Assembly (NCBI GenBank): GCA_965221465.1
Contig: OZ244892.1
Coordinates: forward strand, 1 to 64,000
Length of the DNA stretch: 64,000 nt
Source of the DNA: Azophilus sp965221465
GTDB lineage: Bacteria; Pseudomonadota; Gammaproteobacteria; Pseudomonadales; Azotimanducaceae
Direction of reading: 5' to 3'
The notes under the pieces are model-generated. The model was given only the letters and a program-made list of their open reading frames with translations, had not been told where the DNA came from and did no database searches. A program made the position numbers and the translations under genes. Shown piece after piece: positions 43,060 to 50,947 of the stretch. The first letter of the stretch is position 1. Every line of letters starts with the position of its first letter.

Positions 43060-43836
43060 TTAGCGGCCTTTCCACACAGGGTCGCGCTTCTCGGCGAAAG
43101 CGGCCAACCCCTCCAATCTATCTTCGCTGTCGAGCATTTTTTGAAAGTAAGGGCTCTGGTTCTTCCAGCATTCTTCTTCGGACCATACTTCGGCCTGAGC
43201 GCGCGCGGCAATCGCCCGGGAGGCTTGCACCGCGACGGGGCTGTTGGCGGCGACGATGCGGGCGAGCTCGAGCGCTGCCGCAAATGTTTCATCGGCGCCT
43301 TGCAGACGATTGATCAGACCGAAGTGATGCATCTGCCGAGCACTGTAGGTCGCGCCCGTCATGATCATTTCCATGGCGATATGGTAGGGAATCCGTCGCG
43401 GCAGTCGAAAGCAACCCCCGCCACCGGCAACAAAGGCCCGTTTTGCCTCCGTCAGGGCAAATTCGCTCTCGTCGCTGGCGACGATCATGTCGCATGACAG
43501 GATCAACTCCATACCACCGGCGAAAGCCTGACCGTTGACGCAGGCGATCAGAGGTTTCTCCGGCGGCACCCGCATCACCCCGAAACCACCCCGCTTCCTG
43601 GTGACCCCCATGTCGCCGGTCCGTGCCGACTTCAGGTCTTGTCCGGCGGAAAAGGTAGGGCCCCTGGCGGTGAGAATCGCCGCCCGGAGCCGATCGTCGG
43701 CGTCGTATTCGTCGATGATGCCTTCCATCTGCCGGGCCATTTCGCCGTTGAACGCGTTGCGGGTTTCCGGTCGATCGAGGATGATGACCAGAATGTGATC
43801 GTCTACGACTTCGGTGGTGATGTACGTGTCGCTCAT
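43060..43836 (-). CDS. Enoyl-CoA hydratase/isomerase family protein
   Basis: A 258-residue crotonase-fold protein that should hydrate or isomerise an enoyl-CoA. The oxyanion-hole segments are TFSAGQDLK (about residue 66) and NGQAFAGGMELILSCD. The GGMEL motif includes the first catalytic Glu position. Downstream GGGGCFRLPRRIPYHIAMEM keeps the fold but differs from the usual segment around the second Glu, so dehydratase, isomerase or hydrolase activity is also possible. ATG 43836 is 11 bp after the ALDH stop. It fits the acyl-CoA pathway proposed for the window. Confidence 0.9.
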   Translation of the reverse strand: MSDTYITTEVVDDHILVIILDRPETRNAFNGEMARQMEGIIDEYDADDRLRAAILTARGPTFSAGQDLKSARTGDMGVTRKRGGFGVMRVPPEKPLIACVNGQAFAGGMELILSCDMIVASDESEFALTEAKRAFVAGGGGCFRLPRRIPYHIAMEMIMTGATYSARQMHHFGLINRLQGADETFAAALELARIVAANSPVAVQASRAIAARAQAEVWSEEECWKNQSPYFQKMLDSEDRLEGLAAFAEKRDPVWKGR

Positions 43837-43847
43837 CGTGTTTGCGC

Positions 43848-45332
43848 TTACGCGGCCGCTGGCTTGGGTGTAAAGATCACCTGATCGACGAGATACTCGC
43901 TCAACCCTTCGGGCCCGCATTCGGCGCCCAATCCGGATTTTTTCAGGCCACCGAACGGCACGTTGATATCGATGGTCATCGCACCGTTGACATAGACATT
44001 GCCTGCCATGAGCCGACTGGCGATAACACCGGCTTTTTCAGCATCTGTGGACCAAACGGAACTCGAGAGCCCAAACGGCTGATCGTTGGCCATGGCGATG
44101 GCTTCTTCTTCCGTCTCATAGGCCAGCACCTTGACGACCGGCCCGAAAATCTCTTCCTGGCAGATGCGCATGTTGTTGTCGGCATCGGCGATGATCGTCG
44201 GTTCGACGAAAAACCCGCCGTTCAATGGCTCGGGGAGATCGGTCTTGCGGTTGCCGCCCGCGGCGATGGTAGCGCCTTCTTCCCTGGCCAGTTCGATGTA
44301 GGCGAGGATCGTCTCCATATGTCGCGCGGATACCAGCGGCCCAAGTTGTGTGGTCATCTCGTTGGGGTCGCCGATTTGCACAGCGTTGGCGCCAGCCGAC
44401 AGCGCGGCGACGTAGGCATCGTATTGCGACTTTGGCACCATGATGCGGCTTTGCGCGATACAGGCCTGGCCGTTGTTCAACAGCGCGCTGGTACCCAGAA
44501 GGCCCGGAATAACGGCTTCCACGGGCATGTCTTCGAGCACGATAGAAGCCGCGTTGCCCCCGAGTTCCATGCTGCACCGTTTGATGTTGCTGGCGCATAT
44601 GCCGGCGATCTGCCCGCCGACCGCAGTCGAACCCGTAAAACTGACCTGGTCGACGTGCGGGTGGCTGACGAGATGTTCGCTGGCCTCCTTGTCGGCGGTC
44701 ACGATGTTGAAAACGCCGGGCGGGAGCCCGACTTCCTCGGCAGCTTCGGCGATCGTATAGGCCTCCAGTGGCGTATCCGGTGACGGTTTGTGAATCACCG
44801 GGCACCCCGCTGCGAGTGCGGGTGCAATCTTGGACATGGCGGAAATAAACGAGACGTTCCACGGCACGATGGCGGCAACGACGCCGACGGGGAGTTTGTT
44901 GATGGTCGCGTTGGCGCTCGAGCAGTCACGGTTTTCGCTGCTGCTGCCGTCCACAATCATCTGCGCGTAGTAGCGAAGCGCGTTGACACCCCAGGGTACG
45001 TTCACGCCCTGCGTCATTGCGATTACCGCGCCGTTCTGCAGCGTGGTTTGCCGCGCAATCTGCTCGCTACGTGCTTCCAACGCGTCGGCCAGCTCGTTGA
45101 GATGGCCCGCGCGTTCCTCTGCGCTCAGACGCGGCCAGGGGCCTTCGTCGAAAGCACTCCGAGCCGCGGCAATGGCGGCGTCGACGTCGGCGATGGAGGC
45201 TTCGGCAACGGTCGAGTGAACCTGACCGGTGTGCGACTCGATGACGTCGATGGTTGCATCGGTGGCCGGTGCGACCCATTCCCCGCCAATAAACAAGGAC
45301 AGCGGGTTTTTTGCCGTGGTTGCAGCAGTCAT
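43848..45332 (-). CDS. Aldehyde dehydrogenase
   Basis: A 494-residue NAD(P)-dependent aldehyde dehydrogenase. The active-site residues are Asn159 (VPWNV), Lys182 (HKPSP), Glu256 (MELGG) and the nucleophile Cys291 (NNGQACIAQ). The dinucleotide segment is FTGSTAVGG. It oxidises an aldehyde to a carboxylic acid in the cytoplasm, which could then be activated by one of the CoA ligases. It is the first gene of a leftward operon with enoyl-CoA hydratase and three NTF2-like genes. A 27-bp element shared with the aldo/keto reductase gene lies 55 bp upstream. Confidence 0.95.
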   Translation of the reverse strand: MTAATTAKNPLSLFIGGEWVAPATDATIDVIESHTGQVHSTVAEASIADVDAAIAAARSAFDEGPWPRLSAEERAGHLNELADALEARSEQIARQTTLQNGAVIAMTQGVNVPWGVNALRYYAQMIVDGSSSENRDCSSANATINKLPVGVVAAIVPWNVSFISAMSKIAPALAAGCPVIHKPSPDTPLEAYTIAEAAEEVGLPPGVFNIVTADKEASEHLVSHPHVDQVSFTGSTAVGGQIAGICASNIKRCSMELGGNAASIVLEDMPVEAVIPGLLGTSALLNNGQACIAQSRIMVPKSQYDAYVAALSAGANAVQIGDPNEMTTQLGPLVSARHMETILAYIELAREEGATIAAGGNRKTDLPEPLNGGFFVEPTIIADADNNMRICQEEIFGPVVKVLAYETEEEAIAMANDQPFGLSSSVWSTDAEKAGVIASRLMAGNVYVNGAMTIDINVPFGGLKKSGLGAECGPEGLSEYLVDQVIFTPKPAAA

Positions 45333-45704
45333 GGTATCCCCTGATGCGGTAAAGCTTTATTGATTTCAGCAAGATAGACCGACGAGATGGCATTTGTCAC
45401 CAGTACAGGGACTTTCCCGATTCATGCCCGACTCATGCTGCAGTCGCTCGCTTCGGCTATCGGATACGCTTTTCTACACGGTCGTATTGCTCTCGACTAC
45501 TGCGTTTTCCGATATCGGAATTCTCGCGTTCTACCGAGCGTCGTTGCGTCAGCAGACTACGAAGCGAAGCCAGCCGCGCAGTTTACCTGACCGCGTCGTT
45601 TCGGACGATAATCGAATCGAAACCGTTCCCGGCGCCCCGCCGGCTCGGTACGAATATCTGCTTCGTAGGCGAATTGTCCTGATTCCCGCACTAAGGTGGA
45701 TGCC
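45333..45704. promoter_or_regulatory. Divergent intergenic region with 14-bp palindrome and shared element
   Basis: This 372-bp gap lies between the leftward ALDH operon and the rightward monooxygenase operon. It holds a perfect 14-bp palindrome TTCCGATATCGGAA at 45507-45520. At 45387-45413 is a 27-bp element that matches 22 of 27 positions with 49091-49117 upstream of the aldo/keto reductase gene. AGGTGG at 45695-45700 is the ribosome site for the first monooxygenase. No gene was recognised here. Confidence 0.5.
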
Positions 45705-46610
45705 ATGAAATACGGGGTCATGATCGGGGAAGGTAGCGGTGCTGCACCTGACCTCGACGCACTGGTCGAACGGGCGCAGCTTGCAGAACGAGCGGGTCTC
45801 GACTCGGCCTGGATCGGTAACATCGTGCTCGATGCGCTCACGGCCGCAGCGGTCGCCGGGTCTGCCACCGAGACGATAGAAATCGGTACGTTCGTTACCC
45901 CGATACCCAATCGACACCCGGCGACTGTAGTACAGCAGGCGGAAACGGCACAGATGGCGTGCAACGGTCGTTTTACCCTCGGGCTCGGATCGGCACATCG
46001 ATTCAGGGTCGAGCAGATATGGGGTTTGACCTATGACCGGCCCGCGGCACGCATGCGAGCGTATCTCGAGTCGGTTGTGCCAGTACTTCAAGGAGAGAAA
46101 GTTGTCAGCAGCACCGACTATCACCAGGTCAAGCTGGTCCCGAATCCACTGGCGCCCAACACGCAGGTTCTGATCGCGGCTCTCGGACCGATCATGCTCG
46201 AGCTTGCAGGAGAACTCGCGACCGGGACGGTCACCTGGGCGGCGGGACCGAAGACGTTGGCCGAACACGTGTTGCCGACAATCAAACGATTCAGTTCGGA
46301 TGCTCGTGTAGTGGCAGGCTTCCCGATCGCGGTTACCGCTAACAAGGAGGCTGCGTGGAATAGGGCGGAGCGTCTGTTTGGCCCGTATTCGAAAGCACCG
46401 TCGTACAAGGCCATGTTGGAACGAGAGGGCGTGGCCAGCCTCGAGCAACTATCGCTGATCGGCACGGAACAGGAAGTTTCCGCCCGGCTGAAGGCGTTGG
46501 AAGATATCGGTGTGACTGATTTCTGCGGTTATCCCTTTGCAACGGAACCCGGCGAAATCGACAGAACCATCGAGTTTCTCGGTTCCAAGATGCGGAGTGC
46601 GGGTACGTGA
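45705..46610 (+). CDS. Luciferase-like flavin monooxygenase (first of tandem pair)
   Basis: A 301-residue member of the bacterial luciferase-like TIM-barrel family (FMN- or F420-linked; FMN is more likely in this group). ATG 45705 (MKYGVMIGEG) has AGGTGG 5 nt upstream and aligns with the start of the next gene; a GTG at 45696 is also in frame. ERAGLDSAWI, GTFVTPIPNRHP, FTLGLGSAHRF and the C-terminal GVTDFCGYPF are family features. It may oxidise an aldehyde, ketone or ring carbon. Its stop overlaps the GTG of the next gene (GTGA). The two proteins may form a heterodimer like LuxAB, though light production is not implied. Confidence 0.88.
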   Translation: MKYGVMIGEGSGAAPDLDALVERAQLAERAGLDSAWIGNIVLDALTAAAVAGSATETIEIGTFVTPIPNRHPATVVQQAETAQMACNGRFTLGLGSAHRFRVEQIWGLTYDRPAARMRAYLESVVPVLQGEKVVSSTDYHQVKLVPNPLAPNTQVLIAALGPIMLELAGELATGTVTWAAGPKTLAEHVLPTIKRFSSDARVVAGFPIAVTANKEAAWNRAERLFGPYSKAPSYKAMLEREGVASLEQLSLIGTEQEVSARLKALEDIGVTDFCGYPFATEPGEIDRTIEFLGSKMRSAGT

Positions 46611-47497
46611 AATACGGCGTCATGGTCGGTGAGGGCAGCGGTGCAAAGCCCGAGTTGGGTGGGTTGGTCGAACGCGCCAGGCTGGCTGAAGCATCCGGGC
46701 TGGATTCCGCGTGGGTCGCAAACATCTCGATCGACGCGATCCTTGCCAGTGCGGTAGCTGGCCGAGTCACTGAGCGTATCGAGATCGGGTCCGCGGTGAC
46801 GCCCATTCCCATTCGACATCCGGCAGCCATGCAACAGGCTGCGGAAACGGCTCAACAGGCCTGTGACGGTCGGTTTGTTCTGGGGGTCGGCATGGCGCAC
46901 AAGTTTCTGGTGAAGGGTGGTTGGGGGCTCTCCTACGATCGCCCGGCGGCGCAGATGCGGGCGTATCTCGAAGCATTGGCGCCGGTGTTGTCGGGTGAAG
47001 CGGTTACCTGCGAAAACGAGTTTTTCAACGTAAAGCTGCAACCCAATCCTTTGGCGCCGCGCACCGAAGTGCTGGTCGCCGCGCTGGGCCCGATCATGCT
47101 CGAGCTGGCGGGCGAACTCGCCGCGGGGACCATCACCTGGGCGACCGGTTCGAGAACACTGGCCGAGCATATCGTGCCGACCATCAACAAAACTCACTCG
47201 AGCCCGCGCGTCGTTGCAGGATTTCCGGTGTCGATCACGAACAACGTCGAAGCAGGCAAGGCGAAAGCCGCACGCTTGTTTGCCGGCTATGCACGGATTC
47301 CGTCGTACCGGGCAATGCTCGAGCGCGAAGGGATTGCGGGTGTCGAAGAACTCGCGATGATCGGTAGCGAAAAGGAAGTTGCCCAACGAATAACGAAACT
47401 CGAATCGATCGGTGTGACCGACTTCTGTGGCTTTCCATTCGAGACCGAGCCGGGCGAAGTCGACCGGACCATCCGGTTTCTCGGATCGATGGCGTGA
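46607..47497 (+). CDS. Luciferase-like flavin monooxygenase (second of tandem pair)
   Basis: A 296-residue paralogue of the previous protein along its full length (MKYGVMVGEG, EASGLDSAWV, GSAVTPIPIRHP, ALGPIMLELAGELA). The start is GTG 46607, overlapping the upstream stop by 4 bp, so synthesis of the two is coupled. A duplicated coupled pair is the arrangement of heterodimeric luciferase-type enzymes. No flavin reductase is encoded in the window. The gene is followed 6 bp later by the DUF1330 gene. Confidence 0.88.
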   Translation: MKYGVMVGEGSGAKPELGGLVERARLAEASGLDSAWVANISIDAILASAVAGRVTERIEIGSAVTPIPIRHPAAMQQAAETAQQACDGRFVLGVGMAHKFLVKGGWGLSYDRPAAQMRAYLEALAPVLSGEAVTCENEFFNVKLQPNPLAPRTEVLVAALGPIMLELAGELAAGTITWATGSRTLAEHIVPTINKTHSSPRVVAGFPVSITNNVEAGKAKAARLFAGYARIPSYRAMLEREGIAGVEELAMIGSEKEVAQRITKLESIGVTDFCGFPFETEPGEVDRTIRFLGSMA

Positions 47498-47503
47498 ACG
47501 TCG

Positions 47504-47917
47504 ATGAAAGTCGTCAACGAAGTCACACCCGCCGATATTGAAACCTTGCAGCAACGGTTGGCTTCAGGCGCGCAAGGGGCGGTTGTCATGGTCAATCTGC
47601 TCAAGTTCAAGGACGTTGCCGAATATCCCGATGGGCGCGAATGCGTCCTGACCGGCGCGGATGCCTATGACAAATACATGGACGCAGTGCGAAAGGTGCT
47701 ACCCGAGATCGGTGCTCGGGTCGTTTATGAGGGTAGCATCGGCTTCCTTGCGCTTGGTCAGGTAGAGGAACCCTGGGACAAGGTGCTCTTGATCGAGTAC
47801 CCGAGCTTGGCGGCGTTGGCTGCTCTGGGAACCTACGAGGTTGTGCAAGCCGCACTCACGCATCGCCAAGCTGGCCTGGCTGGCCAGTTACTGATGGAGG
47901 CAACCGGCCCGGCCTGA
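47504..47917 (+). CDS. DUF1330 family protein
   Basis: A 137-residue protein of the DUF1330 family (dimeric alpha-beta barrel fold), with VMVNLLKFKDVAEY and LTGADAYDKYMDAV as the characteristic segments. The function of the family is not established; related ferredoxin-like-fold proteins include monooxygenases and accessory proteins. It lies 6 bp after the second monooxygenase and is probably co-transcribed, which suggests it handles the product or a reactive intermediate. It ends 6 bp from the convergent aldo/keto reductase stop. Confidence 0.85.
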   Translation: MKVVNEVTPADIETLQQRLASGAQGAVVMVNLLKFKDVAEYPDGRECVLTGADAYDKYMDAVRKVLPEIGARVVYEGSIGFLALGQVEEPWDKVLLIEYPSLAALAALGTYEVVQAALTHRQAGLAGQLLMEATGPA

Positions 47918-47923
47918 GACACT

Positions 47924-49042
47924 CTAAAGCGCGTCGTAGTACCCCGGCCGCTTCTCATGAACGTCCAGACCCGCATTGATGCCATGCTTGGACGTTTCTC
48001 TGTCGATGATCCCGTAAGGTAACGGTCGTTCCAGCTTGGGCACGGTACTGACCGCCGTGAGTTTTGCCGTCAGCTCTGCAGGAATCTCGAAATCCAGTGC
48101 GTTCAAATTACCTTCCAGCTGCGAGAGTTTCGAAGCCCCGCAGATAATCGATCCGACGGCAGGTCGATTGGCGACCCAGTTGATCGCAACTTGGGCCATC
48201 GGCTTGCCCAGTTCGTCCGCTACCTCTTCGAGCGCGTCGTGAATCGCCCAGTTGCGCTCCGAAAACTTCTGCACTTGGGGTGCCTGCACTGCCTTCATGG
48301 CGCCGAGCCGACCCAGAGAACCGGTAAGTTCCTCGCCCTGAGCCACGCCCTTGTACTTGCCCGTCAGAAACCCTGCTGCAACCGCACCAAAAGCGGTATA
48401 GCTCATGCCCAGATCCAGGCACATGTCGGTGTATTCGTTCTCGACGTCACGTTCGACCAACGAGTACTCCAATTGAATCGCACAGACTTTCTCGAGGCCG
48501 CGCCATTCGGCGATGGATTGAAAACGCGCGATATACCAGGCGGGGATATTGCTCATGCCGATGTATCGGACCTTGCCCTGGCGCACCAGATCGTCGAGCG
48601 AGCAGGCCAACTCTTCCGGGGGTGTACGCCGGTCCCATGCGTGCACGAACAGCAGGTCGATGTAGTCTGTGTCCAGGCGCCCGAGTGAATGTTCTACAGA
48701 GCGAATGACGTTGTTGCGGCAAGCCCCGCCACCGTTGGGGCCCGGAGCGGAATGCGGGTGGGTAAACTTGGTCGAAACGACGACTTCATCCCGGGCGCCG
48801 GATTCCTTGATGAACTTGCCCAGCAGTTTCTCGCTTTCTCCAAACGTGTAGGAGGGCGCCGTATCGAAGAAGTTGCCACCCCAGTCGCGGTAGGCGTCGA
48901 ACATGCGGCGAGATTCTTCCTCGCTCGCGCCCCAGTCCTCGGAGCCGACACCGGCATAGCTGCCAAATGTCATGACACCGAATGCCAGTCGGCTGACCGT
49001 CAGGCTCGATTTGCCCAGTGTGTAGTAGATTTGTTCGCCCAT
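47924..49042 (-). CDS. Aldo/keto reductase
   Basis: A 372-residue paralogue of the protein at 859-1965 with the catalytic tetrad at the same positions: Asp60, Tyr65, Lys92 and His134. It should reduce a carbonyl or oxidise an alcohol with NADP(H). It lies 84 bp downstream of the SDR gene that ends the large leftward operon. That gap carries the 27-bp element also found upstream of the ALDH gene, so a separate promoter is likely. Confidence 0.92.
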   Translation of the reverse strand: MGEQIYYTLGKSSLTVSRLAFGVMTFGSYAGVGSEDWGASEEESRRMFDAYRDWGGNFFDTAPSYTFGESEKLLGKFIKESGARDEVVVSTKFTHPHSAPGPNGGGACRNNVIRSVEHSLGRLDTDYIDLLFVHAWDRRTPPEELACSLDDLVRQGKVRYIGMSNIPAWYIARFQSIAEWRGLEKVCAIQLEYSLVERDVENEYTDMCLDLGMSYTAFGAVAAGFLTGKYKGVAQGEELTGSLGRLGAMKAVQAPQVQKFSERNWAIHDALEEVADELGKPMAQVAINWVANRPAVGSIICGASKLSQLEGNLNALDFEIPAELTAKLTAVSTVPKLERPLPYGIIDRETSKHGINAGLDVHEKRPGYYDAL

Positions 49043-49090
49043 GGCTCGCTCGAGTCGTTACTTTCGATTTCGGCATGGTAGTTTTGCAAC

Positions 49091-49117
49091 ATGGCCATTT
49101 TCACCAGTGCAGGGATT
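49091..49117. promoter_or_regulatory. 27-bp element shared with the ALDH upstream region
   Basis: The sequence matches 45387-45413 in 22 of 27 positions; the central TCACCAGT and the CAGGGA after it are identical. Each copy lies about 50 bp upstream of a leftward gene start (49 bp before the aldo/keto reductase, 55 bp before ALDH) and in the same orientation. That points to a common regulator site or promoter. Confidence 0.45.
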
Positions 49118-49126
49118 ATGTCGTGC

Positions 49127-49876
49127 TCAGGCTGTCATGCCACCGTCGACAGGTACGATTGCACCGGTCATGAAGCTCGCCTGATCGGATAGCAGCCAGC
49201 AGACCGATGCTGCAATCTCTTCGGGTTCAGCGCCGCGGCCGATAGGGTGCAGCCCAACGGTCTGCGCAGCCAGTTCGGGATTGCCTGCGAGTACCACCTT
49301 TGCATTTTCGGTCAGCGTGAAGCCCGGCATGATGGCGTTGACGCGGATCCCTCGGGCAGAGTACTCGACGGCGGCCGATCGCGTGATGCTGACGATGGAC
49401 GCCTTGGTGGATGCGTACTCGCCCAATCCAGGAAACCCTCTCACCGCACTGGTGGAACTGACGTTGACGATGGCGCCACCGGACTCGAGCATTGCTTTGA
49501 TCTCGTGCTTGTTGCAGAGAAAAGTGCCGCGCGCGTTGATCGCGTGGCAACGATCCCAGTCTTCGACTTCGATCTCGGCCAGTGGCTTGTTACCCTGGCT
49601 GATGGCAGCGCAGTTGCAGGCGCCATGCAATCGACCGTAAGCGGATACCGCTGCATCGACCATCGCCTCGACATCGGCTTCGATGGCAATGTCGGTTCGC
49701 ACGAACTGCGCCATTCCGCCATTGGAGACGATTTCAGCGACCACGTCCCGGGCGGCAGATTCATTCACGTCGGCGATAGTCAGCTTGCAGCCGAAACCTG
49801 CGAGTTGCAGTGCAACCTGCCTGCCGATACCGCTCGCAGCACCGGTGACGACGATCGACCGATCTTGCAGAGTCAT
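49127..49876 (-). CDS. Short-chain dehydrogenase/reductase
   Basis: A 249-residue classical SDR with TGAASGIG, NCAAIS in place of NNAG, STSAVRGF in the serine strand, and YASTK as YxxxK. Length is that of a standard tetrameric SDR. Its ATG overlaps the stop of the NTF2-like gene by 4 bp. It is the last gene of the overlapping leftward operon that begins at 59033. The substrate may be the product handled by the PQQ dehydrogenases or LuxC-like reductase. Confidence 0.92.
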   Translation of the reverse strand: MTLQDRSIVVTGAASGIGRQVALQLAGFGCKLTIADVNESAARDVVAEIVSNGGMAQFVRTDIAIEADVEAMVDAAVSAYGRLHGACNCAAISQGNKPLAEIEVEDWDRCHAINARGTFLCNKHEIKAMLESGGAIVNVSSTSAVRGFPGLGEYASTKASIVSITRSAAVEYSARGIRVNAIMPGFTLTENAKVVLAGNPELAAQTVGLHPIGRGAEPEEIAASVCWLLSDQASFMTGAIVPVDGGMTA

Positions 49877-50298
49877 CGATCGGCGGCGTCCTGAATCACT
49901 TTGCTGAACACATCGTTGGCCGTCTGTGTATCGAAGTACTCCTTGATGCGGAGAATCTTGCCGTCGCGCACTTCGATCAGAAAGTGGAATTCATTGACGT
50001 AGCGGTCGCCGTTGAAAAACGTGCCTTCGACGCTCGCTTCCAATGCAACCTTGTCGCCATCGACTACCCAACCTGTCGGCGTGAGTGTCATGCCGTCCGG
50101 TGACATGGTGGCGGTCTGGCGCAGTCCGGTCATGGCTTCTTCCTTGCTTTTGCTTCCAGCCATGAAGAACTTTTCCGGGTCGCCGGCCAGCCACCAGTCG
50201 AGGTCGTCGTGCAGTAACGCTTCGGCGGCGTCGTACTCCCGTTGGTTGGTCATTTCAAAAAACCGGGCGACGATGGCCTTGCTGTCTCGATCGCTCAT
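49873..50298 (-). CDS. SnoaL/NTF2-like protein
   Basis: A 141-residue NTF2-like protein (SKAIVARFFEMTNQREYDAA at the N-terminus, FHFLIEVRDGKILRIKEYFD near the C-terminus), of the same size and type as that at 27802. It lies between the GST and SDR genes in an operon; its stop overlaps the SDR start. A role as isomerase or dehydratase is possible but unproven. Confidence 0.82.
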   Translation of the reverse strand: MSDRDSKAIVARFFEMTNQREYDAAEALLHDDLDWWLAGDPEKFFMAGSKSKEEAMTGLRQTATMSPDGMTLTPTGWVVDGDKVALEASVEGTFFNGDRYVNEFHFLIEVRDGKILRIKEYFDTQTANDVFSKVIQDAADR

Positions 50299-50320
50299 GA
50301 TCTACTCCCTCAGGTGTTGC

Positions 50321-50947
50321 TCATCCGAAACTGATACCGCCACCCAGGACTTTGTCGTAAGCCGGGCGGGCAGCGCAGCGTCGATAATACGCTTCCAATC
50401 GGTCGCTCAGCGTCTGCTGACCGAACGTTCTGTACATGAACAGGGTATACATCGTGGAAATGTCGGCTGCGGTAAAACCCTGGCTGACGATAAAGTCCCC
50501 CTCGCCAAGGGCTTCTTCCAGCATCGCAAGGGCCTTGGTCACCTGGTAAACACAGTATTCCTGGTGCGCAGTAGAGACCTGGTATTTGTCGATATCGCTC
50601 ATGTTGCCCATGGAGGTGACGAGATAATGAAGCACGCCGCTCTCCGCCATGTGCAGCCACATGAGGTACTTCCCATACTCCCGGTCGGCAACGGGTACAG
50701 CAAGGTCGGAGGGTCCATTGCGGTCGAGGATGTACTGCATGATGGCGGTCGATTCGAGGACGAGTTCTTCACCGTCATAAAGCGCCGGAACCTTGCCCAT
50801 GGGATTGATGGCGTGGAAATCTTCGGAATCGAAATAGTCCGCGTCGTATTGAATCGTCTTCAGCTCGAAGGGAATGCCCATTTCTTCCAGCAGCCAGAGT
50901 GGTCGGCAGGAGCGGGTGTGCGGTGCGTGAAACAGCGTCAGCGTCAT
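50321..50947 (-). CDS. Glutathione S-transferase-like protein
   Basis: A 208-residue GST. The N-terminal thioredoxin-like half contains FHAPHTRSCRPLWLLEE and the cis-Pro segment GKVPALYDGE with the downstream ES motif (LVLESTAIMQYI). The C-terminal half is helical (FTAADISTMY with the N-capping Asp). It may conjugate glutathione, isomerise or break an ether, or detoxify an aldehyde or peroxide. The start at 50947 overlaps the stop of the PQQ dehydrogenase by 4 bp; longer in-frame starts lie inside that gene. Confidence 0.9.
   Translation of the reverse strand: MTLTLFHAPHTRSCRPLWLLEEMGIPFELKTIQYDADYFDSEDFHAINPMGKVPALYDGEELVLESTAIMQYILDRNGPSDLAVPVADREYGKYLMWLHMAESGVLHYLVTSMGNMSDIDKYQVSTAHQEYCVYQVTKALAMLEEALGEGDFIVSQGFTAADISTMYTLFMYRTFGQQTLSDRLEAYYRRCAARPAYDKVLGGGISFG

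Noticed and set aside
45549..47554. Long minus-strand frames across the LLM genes
   Set aside because: They are antisense to two mutually homologous monooxygenases, and the similarity between the antisense frames only mirrors that duplication.
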